A stretch of DNA of 64,000 nucleotides, taken from positions 7,042,366 to 7,106,365 of the forward strand of contig JADCRB010000007.1 of the NCBI GenBank assembly GCA_021464245.1, written 5' to 3'. The position numbers and the translations under genes are program-made. Positions 48,000-57,913 of the stretch are shown here, piece after piece (position 1 is the stretch's first letter; each line of letters begins with the position of its first letter). The notes beneath the pieces were generated by a model that worked only from the letters and a program-made list of their open reading frames with translations, searched no databases and was not told where the DNA came from. Source of the DNA: Carallia brachiata (lineage: Eukaryota; Streptophyta; Magnoliopsida; Malpighiales; Rhizophoraceae).

Positions 48000-48980
48000 T
48001 TTTTTTTTTTTACACAAGGAAATCATTTCATTGATATTGATCGAAACCGTACATAAGACCGACACAAAGGTATCGGAAATACCTGCGTAAAGCAGGAAAA
48101 TAACACGGCTCTAATGACCTACTTTTTCAAAGGCTAACACGACCTATCACAAACAGGACTCGTCGCTTGTTAACACGAAATCCTCTGATGAGGATACAGA
48201 CCAACCAAAGATTAAATCTACCTAACCACAGATAGTCAATTAAATTTAATTTGGTCGGACAACACTGCCAAAGGCAGAAAACACCGCACCTTAGCGGACT
48301 CATGTTGGAAACCGATTAATGAATCTGACCTTGATTTCCAAAAACACTACACTACGACTAACATAGAGACAGTAACATAAAACCCACAATACAGAGCAAA
48401 ATCCTTCCAAGAAAGCTCCTAATGAGCCAAAAGTAGTTTTAGGAGGAGGCGGCGGCGATCTCCACGGCAATCGCGACGACGGCGGCGGCGTCGGCAACTA
48501 CAATTTCCTGGAGGAACACGACTGCGACGACGAGGGCACTCCAGCAGCAAGGTAACCATGGACGGCAACAATAGTGGCATTAGCAAGAGATGCGTCAACA
48601 GAAAAGGCCCCAAAGGCTCCAGGTTTAGCCGCGAAAGAGAAGATTTCAGTGACTGACCCAGTAACAAGTACTACTACACTGGAGATAACACTGGTATCGA
48701 AAGCAGCGGCGCCGGCGACGGAGAAGGTAGCTAAAACCAGCAGAAGTGAAGCCTGACAGGAGAGGAACCCAGATCTGAAGATAGGAAGGCCGTGGGTGGA
48801 CTTTACCTTACTAGATCTACTGTAACTGAGAGGGAGATGAGAGGAAAAAGGATATTGCAGAGAAAGAGGATAGAGAGAGGGCGTGAGGAAGCCATAGGTG
48901 AGAGGAAAAGGAGAAGGGGGAAAGAAGACATAAGGATGGAATGGGGAAGAAGAGGGTGGCCGGCGGTGGCAGCTGGAGAA
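48000..48980 (-). mobile_element. Poly(A)-tailed retroposed sequence
   Basis: On the minus strand a GC-rich leader (CTCCAGCTGCCACCGCCGGC onward, ~48973) leads through a codon-like, GCC/GTCGTCG-rich region (48680-48430). It then runs into a less GC-rich stretch (TTGGTTGGTCTGTATCCTCA, GTGCGGTGTTTTCTGCC) and ends ATCAATATCAATGAAATGAT before a poly(A) tract (T run at 48000-48011 on plus). This is the anatomy of a retroposed transcript: a LINE 5'-truncated or non-autonomous copy, or a processed gene copy. There is no reverse transcriptase and no clear target duplication. The composition differs strikingly from the flanks. Confidence 0.55.
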
Positions 48981-49164
48981 ACAAATCTTTCCAACTACTT
49001 TATATGTTGCATCCTTCCAACTAAAGTGATATCAAGCGTCTTTTCCTTCAAATGTATCAGGAAAAACAAATCCAACAAATGCTTCCAAAAAAGAATCTTT
49101 CACTATCACTCTCGTTGTTCTCAGTTTTTGCAATATCTCATCAACTCATTTCTCCAACAACTCA

Positions 49165-49342
49165 TTTATGCAGCGATTTCGCTTGATTTTTTTTTCCTTT
49201 TTTTGTTGAACTCTAATCCTGTATTTTCCTTGTTTTTTTCAGATGCAAATTGTCAGAGATCCCAAGCAACAAATTGAGATGGTTGGAGTTCTAGATGAAT
49301 ATTTTTTTTGTCTGACATCACCTGATCAAAGGAATGACGCCT
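49165..49342 (+). pseudogene. Direct reductase fragment, exon 6 part
   Basis: Matches the end of intron 5 (AACTCTAATCCTGTATTTTC) and exon 6 of the reductase. From acceptor TTTCAG at 49242 it reads MQIVRDPKQQIEMVGVLDEY, then a deletion removes the residues equivalent to AHAFHMYH, and SPDQR follows. The donor GTAATG has become GAATG. It is cut by the retrotransposon at CGCCT (49338-49342) and resumes at 55001. Closer in detail to the inverted copy (ATTGAACTCTAATCC) than to the intact gene. Confidence 0.8.
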
Positions 49343-49807
49343 TGTTAATAATTGGCTTAACAAAAGGAATAACAAAACTGCAAATGAATTCACAGTAAAA
49401 AAAATTTTGCTAAACTAAAAAACCTATTTACAGAGATAAGGAAAGAAAAAGCCTAAGGAATTTGGGCAACAGTATACTTTACAATATAAAAGTACAAAGC
49501 AAGTAGGACACACACCATACTTGAATACAAGTTAGTAGACTTCACATAGAACTTTGTCTAAACTAGCAAGTAACACCCATACTTAGTTACTTAAACACAA
49601 AGACATGTACTCAAAAGGTCAAATGCTTGTTAAACATAACAAACTTACAAAATAAACAAAATTTTTAAAAAAATAAAGGACTGTAGCTGAAGATTATGCT
49701 TGAACAGTAGCTTTGAAGCTCCATTTTTGGTATAACAACCATGTCAATGAACTGAAATAGCTCTAACAGCTTGAATGTTTAATGCCAATCTTCCTTAGCC
49801 TTCTTCA
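49343..49807 (-). repeat. Copia 3' LTR (left)
   Basis: 465 bp, from TGTTAATAATTGGCTTAACA to CCTTAGCCTTCTTCA. It is the downstream LTR because the polyprotein runs on the minus strand. The polyprotein stop falls at the LTR edge, preceded by a purine-rich AAGGAGAAG tract that suits a polypurine primer. Confidence 0.85.
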
Positions 49808-52800
49808 CTTCTCCTTAGCATTGCAATATTGCATATCAAGCTTTTTCTTGAGAAATTCAAATTTGGATCTAGGAAGAGCTTTAGTGAGCATATAAGCTAT
49901 TTGAGTTTCCAAATCACAAAACATAAGCTCAACTTCTCCATCCTCCTGAGCATCCCTAATAACATAGAGCCTGATTTTGAAATGCTTTGTTTTTTCATGG
50001 TGTACAGGGTTCTTAGCAATCGCAATTGTAGCTTGATTGTCACAAAAGATCACAGTTGGCTATAAAGGAACTTGATGCAGATCAGTCAACAATTTTCTTA
50101 ACCATATTACTTGATTCACTGCAGCAGTAGCTACAATACGTTCTGCTTTTGCAGAGGATTAAGCCACAATGGAGTACTTTTTAGAGTTCCAATAGAAAGC
50201 ACAAGAGCCAATACTAAACAAATACCCATATGTACTCCTCATGTCCTCAACTAATCCAGCTCAATCACTGTCTATATATCCCACCAGTTTAGCCTCATCA
50301 ATCTTCTTGAACAAAACTCCAAACTTTACAATTCCATTTATAGACCTTAATACCCTATTTGCAACCTTATAATGCAACATACTTGGTGATTGTATGAATA
50401 TGGAAAGTAAACTAGTTGAGTGTGTAATATCTGGCCTTGAAGCTATAAAATACAACAAACAACGAATAATACTTTTATATTCACTGTCATTAACTTTCTC
50501 AATTCCGTTATCCTTAACCAGCTTGTGATTGATTGCAAGAGGTGTTGACATTGGGTTGCAAGCATCCATTTTAAACTTCTTTAGAACTTCTTTTGCATAT
50601 TTCCTTTGGGAAATGAAAATCCCATATTCCATTTGCTATACTTCAAGTCCAAGAAAGAAGGACGTTTTACCCATATCTGTCATCTCAAATGTTTGCTTCT
50701 TCTCTCTTTTAAACTTTTGAACTGACGCTTCACAATTACCAGTCACCATAATGTCTTCAATATAGAGAGAGACCATTAGCAATTGACTTTTTCAGCTTTA
50801 ACAAAAATAGTTACTTCATTCTTGCTTCTTACAAAGCCAAGACCAAGTAAATGATCATTAATCTTGTTGAACGAAGCTCTTGGGGCCTGTTTAAGCCTAT
50901 AAAGAGCTTTCCTCATTTATAGACCTTTTGCTTTTCACCTTTAACTTGAAAACCTTTTGACTGCTCTATAAAGATTTCCTCTTCTAAAAAACCATTAAAA
51001 AAAATAGACTTAACATCAAGTTAAAAAACACTTCAGCCCTTTTGAGCAGCAAGAGCCAAAATTAGATTGATACTATCAGGCCTTGCTACTGGTGCAAATG
51101 TCTCTGAATAATCAATTCCAAACTTCTAAGTGTAGCCTTTTGCTACCAGTCTTGCCTATACCTGCTTATAGTACCATCAGCATTAAGTTTAGTTCTGAAT
51201 ACCCAATTTTCCTTAATGTTATTCTTGTCTTCATGTTTGTCAACCAAACCCAGGTTTGATTTTTCTGTAAAGCTGTAATCTCCTCCTGCATTGCAAGTAC
51301 CCATTCAGGAGAAGAAGAAGCTTCATTATACCAAGAACATTCCAAAACAGAAAAGTTACTTCTCTTGTACACATCAGAGAGAAATCTTGTTCCTCTTACA
51401 GGAACATCTTCATCTGACTCATCATCTGAATTCTTCGTTGCTTCATCTACAGGTTGAGTTAAATACTATAGAGACCGTTCAACCATTTGCTCTTGAGAAG
51501 CAGTCCAATCCTAAGCTTTGCTCTCATCAAACTTCACTTCTCTGCTCACTTGAACCTTACCAGTTTCAACATCATAAAATCAGTAAGCCTTTGAAACATC
51601 ATTGTACCCAATAAAAACTACAAGTTTTGCCTTTTCATCTAGCTTTTCCCTTTTCTTATCTGGTACACGCACAAAACAAAAATTTCCAAATACCTTGAGA
51701 TGTTTAACTGAAGGCTTTCTATCAAACCAACACTTATATTGTGTCTTCTTGTCTACTAATTTGGTGCTCAATCTATTGAGTAAATACATTGCAGTATGAA
51801 CAGCTTCTGCTTACAACATTTTAGGCATGTTCTTTTCAAGCATAAGACATCTAGCCATATTCATTATTGTCTAGTTTTTCTTCTCAACTACACCATTATG
51901 CTAAGGAGAGTATGAGGCAGAGAATTGATGATGAATTCCTAAATCAGTGTAAACTTGTTTAAAAGCTTCAAAAGTGAATTCAGTTCTATTATTTGATTCA
52001 ACATCTTGATTTTACATCCATATTGATTCTCCACTAGGACTTTAAAAGCTTGAAACACAGCTACAACTTCAGTGTTTTGCTTTAGGAAGTACACCCAATT
52101 GAACTTGGAAAAATCATCTATAAACAAGATGAAATACTTGCTACCTACAAGTGAATAAGTCCTTATATGACCACATAGATCAGTGTGCACCAAATGATGT
52201 CTCTCCCTTCCTCTCCTAGCTTCATCCAATGGAAATGGCAATCTTGATTACTTTCCAAGCTGACAAGTATTGTAAATTCCTGTATCTTATAAAATTTTAG
52301 GTAAGTCAGTAATCATTTCCTGTTTATGCATAGTTTGAAGAGTAGCATAATGAAGGTGGCCTAGTTTCTTATGCTAAAGTGATGAACTATCATTGGAAAC
52401 AAGCAATGCAACATAATTAAACTAACAAAGCTGCAAATAAAAGCTTTTTCTTTGCATTTGGATAATGATTAGTTCTATTCCATTTGCATCTTGTGTAAGC
52501 TTTGTCTTTGAATAACAAAAAATAGTTTTTCTCTAACAATTGACCTACACTAAGTAAATTTTGACTAATGCTTGGTACAAACAGCACATCAGTGATAATT
52601 TTGATACCTGCTGAAGTATGCACACACACATCACCTTTTCCTTAAGCTTTAATGAAGTTCTCATTGCTAATCTTTACCTTATTAGTATAAGATTTGCCAA
52701 CCTCATAAAAAGAGCAAGATTTGGTGCCATATGGTGAGTGTAGCCATTGTCTACTAGCCAAGTGTCAACACAATTGCTAGTGACAGTGCTACAAGTGGCA

Positions 52801-53794
52801 GTAAAAAGCTCTTCTTTTGCTTGCTGGTTCTTCTCACTTACATTCTGAACTGGCTTTTTCTTTTGCTGCCTTTGCTGTCTTCTCTTTAGGTTGCAAACTT
52901 TCTGTATATGTCCTCTTTTATTACAAAAGGAACATAATGTATCATGTTTTCTCTAACAATCTTTTGAAAAATGTGTTGGCCTATTACAAAATTCACAAGG
53001 AGCATAAACCTTCTTGCCTGCTACTCTACTAGTTTTTGCATCTCTTTTATTTGTTTTCTGCTTTCTGCACTGCCCTTTTCCTTTGAAACTTGCTGAAAAG
53101 GCTCCCTTAGAAGATGTTTGCCTTGATTTGACTGCATTAGGTGTTGGTCTTTATCTATTAACCCTTATGTGCTCCTGTGCTTGAAGAGCACTGATAAGCT
53201 CAGACACATTGATCCAAGATAAATCTTTTGCTTCTTCTAAAGCTGAGATCTTTGCTTTAAACCTTTTAGGTATGCTTACAAGAATCTTTTCTACAACTCT
53301 TTTTTCTAGCATATCATCTTTTAACAACCTTATTTGATTCACCAACTTCATGAGTCTATCACTGTATTCTTTAATGGTTTCAACATTTTCATCCTCAATA
53401 CCTCATATTCTCTTTTGAGGTTTAGTATCCGCATATTTCTAGTTTGTTCGCTACTCTCAAATTCATTTCTTATTCTATCCAATGCATTTTTAACAGTTTC
53501 ACATGACATAATTCTATTAAAAATTACCTCTATCACAGATGTTTGAATACCTGATAACGCCTTGAATTGCTTTGATGCTTGCTCATTGTGATTTTCCAGT
53601 TGAGTCATAGTGGGATTTGCAAGGAATATAGGTAGTTCTCCACTTCTTTCAGTGATGTCCCAGAGGTCAAAAGCTTTCAAATAAGTCTTCATCATGATTG
53701 ACCATTGTAAGTAGTTTTCACCTGAAAATTTTGGTTTGTGTTTACTCTCACTCTCAAACTCACATGTATCTCTCAAATGTTTTCCCTCACTCAC
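49805..53794 (-). pseudogene. Copia gag-pol remains
   Basis: Broken frames in order. Gag (53794-53150) has a UBN2/DUF4219-type N-terminus, YLQWSIMMKTYLKAFDLWDI. Two CCHC zinc knuckles follow (CEFCNRPTHFSKDC and CSFCNKRGHIQKVC, ~53005-52890, a stop between them). The integrase core comes next (VHTDLCG ... FILFIDDFSKFNWVYFL, near 52180), then reverse transcriptase (51300-50260), and RNase H with CDNQATIAIAKNPVHHEKTKH ending YCNAKEK (50053-49805). The reverse transcriptase YVDD box reads YIED (near 50760), a loss of one catalytic aspartate. Multiple in-frame stops confirm that it is dead. Confidence 0.85.
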
Positions 53795-53819
53795 AGATCC
53801 CTAAAAGATCCTTAAACGA

Positions 53820-53830
53820 CTCTGATTCCA
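53820..53830 (-). other. Copia primer-binding site
   Basis: On the minus strand TGGAATCAGAG lies two bases inside the 5' LTR edge. It differs by one base from TGGTATCAGAG, the usual complement of plant initiator-tRNA-Met used by copia elements. Confidence 0.65.
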
Positions 53831-53831
53831 C

Positions 53832-54995
53832 TGTTAATAATTGGCTTAACAAAAAGAACAACAAAGCTACAAATGAACTCACAGCAAAGAAAATTTTGCT
53901 AAACCAAAAAACTATTTGTAGAGAATAAGGAAAGAGAAAGCCTAAGGAATTTGGGCAACAGTATACCTTTTTCTAATTGTATTTTAATCAGGACTCAAAT
54001 AAGTAGAAGGATATTTTTACACCGAAAGATATCCTCACTGACATGGAAGTCCAATTGTCACTGGCACATCTACTTGAAAAACTTGTATCATCTGTCCAAT
54101 GTGTAAAAAAATTGTGGGCCCAGTTAACTTCGGTCAGAAATTACATATCAAAGCACGACCACAGAGAATATTCCGATAGGTAAAAGGCTAGAAAATCCAA
54201 AGACGAAATTGCGAGAATAGCACTAATGGAGAGTTAATGGTACAATTGAAACTGGACTTAAAAAAGGTGCATTTGAAACTAGGGTTGTCATTTACTAGTC
54301 GAGAAGAAGTATAAACATCCTTCTTTTGTCCTCTGATTATGAAGATCATCCTTATGGGAACAACACTCCACCATCAACAATTTGCCCCAAAAATTTGCTT
54401 CCCGTATGTCTGTCTATAATGCCAATATCGGCCACGGACCCATTTTTCTTCCCCCTAGGTTTTTGGCCATAAAACAATTGGAGGAGAAGGAGACTCCTTC
54501 GCCACGTCTTTCTTGTTTTCAATTGGTCCATTCCACGTAGATATAATTTTAAACCAGTCCACGTCGATTGTGTCGATGTCTCGGTATAGGAAATTAGTGT
54601 ATAAAACTTTTCCGTTTCACTTATATATCAAGTGCTTTACAATATAAATGTACAAAGCAAGTAGGAAACACTCCATACTTGAATACAAGTTACCATACTT
54701 GAATACAAGTTACCATACTTCATATAGTACTTTATCTAAACGGAACTAACAAGTAACCTCCATACTTAGTTACTTACACACAAAGACATGTACTCATGAA
54801 GGTCAAATGCTTGTTAAACATAACGAGCTTACGAAATAAACAAAATGTTTTTAAAAAAAAATAAAGGATTGTAGCTGAAGATTATGCTTGAACAGTAGCT
54901 TTGAAGCTCCATTTCTAGTATAACGGCCATGACAATGAAGTGAAATAGCTCCAACCGCTTGAATGTTCAATGCCAATCTTCCTCAGCCTTCTTCA
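53832..54995 (-). repeat. Copia 5' LTR (right), with insert
   Basis: Starts TGTTAATAATTGGCTTAACA and ends CAGCCTTCTTCA like the left LTR. The shared parts are 53832-53966 and 54636-54995. A duplicated phrase, GTTACCATACTTGAATACAA, occurs twice in tandem near 54690. The extra block between the shared parts is listed separately. Confidence 0.85.
53967..54635. other. Extra ~669-bp block inside one LTR
   Basis: The left LTR reads GTATAC|TTTACAATATAA without interruption. Here, between GTATAC and TTTACAATATAA, are about 669 bases of unrelated, moderately GC-rich sequence, with CACGTC/CCACGTAG phrases and a plus-strand TATAAAA (54600) near its right end. No coding frame of note, no inverted ends and no clear target duplication. 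It is either an insertion or a piece deleted from the other LTR. Its promoter-like end suggests captured host sequence, but this is inference. Confidence 0.6.
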
Positions 54996-55000
54996 CGCCT

Positions 55001-55540
55001 GTTACAAATTTTGATTATTGAGTTGTTTTTTTAAATATATAAATTGACATTTTTTTTTTCTATTGGTTGAGTAAGCAATGACATTTATCTTCATTAATTA
55101 TTTTTGTGCAGAATTTACCAAAAATTTCAGCTTCCTGTTTGTGGTAGATCAGCAATTGCAGAGGGTGCTATTGACGCTGTTATTTTTTTCTTACTAATAA
55201 GGTGGAAGTGCTTCCGATTTTTTTAAACTGTTTCTACTTTTGATTACTGCGTGTTAACGTGCCTTTTCTTTGCTGCATAGTCCCGAAGCCTAAAACAACT
55301 TATCCATCTCCTTGTTCTTGATGAAACAAATTAGTTCGCTTTTTTCCCCACGCCCCTCCCCCCTTGCGCGTCCTCTTTTAGGTTTGCATGTCCTCTCTTA
55401 GGTTCTTTTCGCTAATTGCTACAGTTTGATTGAAACTTGTGGTGAGAATGCAGGTCCAATCGAAAGCAAAAAAGCATACCTACAATATGATTGATGTCTT
55501 GCGGGAGGGCAAATGGATTGATGCAAAGACAAAAGGAACG
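55001..55540 (+). pseudogene. Direct reductase fragment, exons 7-8 part
   Basis: Continues the copy interrupted at 49342. It holds intron 6 sequence (GTTACAAATTTTGATTATTG), an exon 7 relic (55112-55201) shifted out of frame at several points, intron 7 and an exon 8 relic from GCAG at 55453: VQSKAKKHTYNMIDVLREGK, then WIDAK... instead of the stop. It is a duplicate of the 3' end of the gene, now dead. Confidence 0.8.
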
Positions 55541-56900
55541 AATGTAAAAAATATGACACAAAATACAAAATACTGACCTGAGCTTTAGACCAGCTGAAAG
55601 CATAGTTCCTGAATTCAAACTGGTCTCTAAAGTTTTAAACTCGGACCGATTTCTAACCCAAACAAGAGAACGAGTTCGCAATTCAACAGTTCAACCTTCT
55701 CGTCTCTCTCTCTCTCTTCCCTTCATTTTCTTTTATATAAATTCAAACATTTATATCTTGGAATTTATTTTAATTTTTTCCAAAAAATTTTTTAAAAAAG
55801 TTAATCTCTTTTTTTGATATTTTTGAATTTATTTGTATAAATAAATTAATGCTTAATTTTAAAAATTATTTTTTATAAAAAATTGAAAATTTATATTGTA
55901 CAATAACTTGTAAAATAAAAATTAATTATATTGCTTAATTTTAATTATTTTTAATAAAAATATTAAAATTAATAGTAAATGTAAGTCAATTATTTTTAAA
56001 GACAAAAAAGTTATTTTAATATATTATTTATTCTGTCTCATATCATATAAATATTAGATAGGATAATTATTATGTACTTTTAATACTATCCAAATATAAT
56101 ATAGATTAGTAATTTAGTCTATCTTATACTATATTGGTATATACTATCTTATATCATATTATGAATTCTACGTCTCAAATGCACCTTATATCTTATCATA
56201 ATTCCACTCTTTCCCATCATCAATGAAGACTAGGTCCCAATATAAAATCTAGGGTTTAACCAGTAAGTTATAGTATGTTTTGTGAAGATTGCCTACTTTA
56301 TGGGTAGGAGTGCTTCTACCTTGTATGGTGTTTTAGATTCGGGCTTTTCCGTCTCTTTTAACGATTAATTGCTTAATTGCTAATTATTACATGTGTCCAA
56401 AAAAAAAAAAAAATTGTAGTGCGTTTGAATTTGTAAAGAAGTGTAAAAAAACAAAATAAAAAGAAAATTGTGAGAAAATGAAATTATTTATATTAATAGG
56501 AAATTTGTGAAAAAAAATAATTAAAAAGAATAATGAAAAATAATTTGTGAGTAAAAAAGTTGTAAGAAAAATGAGCTGTTTGGATTGATAAAAAAGTTTG
56601 AGAAAGAAAAAGATAAGAAACAAAAATGAACAATAATTTGTGAGAAAAAAAATTATGAGAAAATGATATTATTTGGATTAATGAGAAGATTATAAGAAAG
56701 AAAAAATATGTGAGCAAATAGTATGTAATAATAATTTTTTTTTTGATTAAATTTCCTTTTTTCGTTGATTTCTTATGAAACCAAACAAAGCATTTGGCTG
56801 ATTGGTTCACAAGAGAAACAAGGAACATTTTTTCAAGAAATTATACATATTCAGCGATTTTCTCTGTAAATAATTATGAACTTCATGGCACAGTTAATAG
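55541..56900. other. AT-rich spacer
   Basis: No gene or RNA is supported. A CT microsatellite lies at 55703-55718. The 56390-56830 stretch is a purine-rich run with several imperfect repeats of GTGAGAAAAAAA-ATTATGAG; its minus-strand frames are low complexity. Confidence 0.4.
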
Positions 56901-56909
56901 CCTAAAATT

Positions 56910-57009
56910 ATGAGGCACGAACACAGATATAGCGATACAGACACGACACGATATGGATTCGGGAACACAGTATTTTTAAAAATATTAGGACACGAATACA
57001 ATTTGAACA

Positions 57010-57074
<65 letters not shown>

Positions 57075-57549
57075 TTTATAAAATTTTTACACATCATATA
57101 TATTTTTGAACAATTTTATAAATTTTATTCACTTGAAAACATTAAAAAATATATTTATATAGTTATTATAAGTTTTAGAGATGTTTTATTCAAAAAATAT
57201 ATCGTAAGATCCTTTATTCTTTATTGTAGAGTTCTAAAATAAGGACATAAGATTTTATAATCAATTTGAAATTTTTTTTATTAAAATTAAAAATAAGTTG
57301 AAATCTAAATGTTTCAAAAGTCACTAACAAGTAACAATATTAAATTATCATTTTAAAGATTTTTTTCTTTTTTATTTATTAAAAATAATTATAAAAATAT
57401 CTAAATGTTTCTGTAGCGTATTGGTATAAGTGTCCGATACGCGTGTCTAAATTTTTTTCAAAAAATTTTTTTTGACGGACACGTGTTTGTGTTAAACACG
57501 TGTCCGACACATAATACTTCTTATTTTTGGCATGTCTGTGCTTTGTTGA
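56910..57549. mobile_element. MITE-like element with CACGAACAC ends
   Basis: The flanking direct repeat CCTAAAATT lies at 56901-56909 and 57550-57558. The left end is ATGAGGCACGAACACAG and the right end, read inward, is TCAACAAAGCACAGACATG, with further CACGACACG and GGACACGTG phrases inward on both sides. The core is AT-rich and includes a long TA run. The flanking repeat of 8-9 bp would suit a hAT- or Mutator-like element. No transposase. Confidence 0.5.
57012..57069. repeat. (TA)n microsatellite
   Basis: Uninterrupted TA run of nearly 60 bases inside the MITE-like element. It produces spurious IYIYIY frames. Confidence 0.95.
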
Positions 57550-57913
57550 CCTAAAATTTATAATAATAATAAATCTGCATAAGATCTAATTTAAAAAAAT
57601 AAAATTAAAATATCAAAAATTTATTATCACATCAACAATAATATCAATTTTTTGTTTACAGTATTATTGATTCATAACGGGTACCAATCCTCGAACCTTC
57701 GACCCAAGCAAGCATATACCAAATAGACTGCTATCAGGGCAAGAGGCGGTTCAATTTTTGAAAAGCAACGGTCAAGAGGCAGGTGTTTGAATTTTTGAAA
57801 AGTTTGGAAGTGACCGTTACAGCGATATATCACTACTCTTTCTCAATTTAGCGTTGGGCTTGCGGCTTTGTTATTGTTTTGGTTTACCATCTTTTTGTTT
57901 TTCAGTAGAGTAG

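Larger units (their letters stand above)
49338..55000 (-). mobile_element. Degenerate copia-type LTR retrotransposon
   Basis: Full-length element inserted in the third reductase copy, with a perfect 5-bp target duplication CGCCT at 49338-49342 and 54996-55000. The LTRs begin TGTTAATAATTGG and end CTTCTTCA on plus (TG...CA). Coding order on the minus strand is gag, zinc knuckles, integrase core, reverse transcriptase, RNase H, the copia order. Many stops and frameshifts interrupt it, so it is inactive. The LTRs look roughly 90 percent alike where aligned by eye, so the insertion is not recent. The 5' LTR (right) carries an extra ~669 bp. Confidence 0.9.

Noticed and set aside
48792..49277. 161-codon plus-strand frame
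   Set aside because: It runs across the edge of the retroposed unit into reductase intron relic. Its arginine-rich part is GAGAGG-type low complexity.
56910..57242. 110-codon frame with IYIYIY
   Set aside because: Translation of a TA microsatellite.
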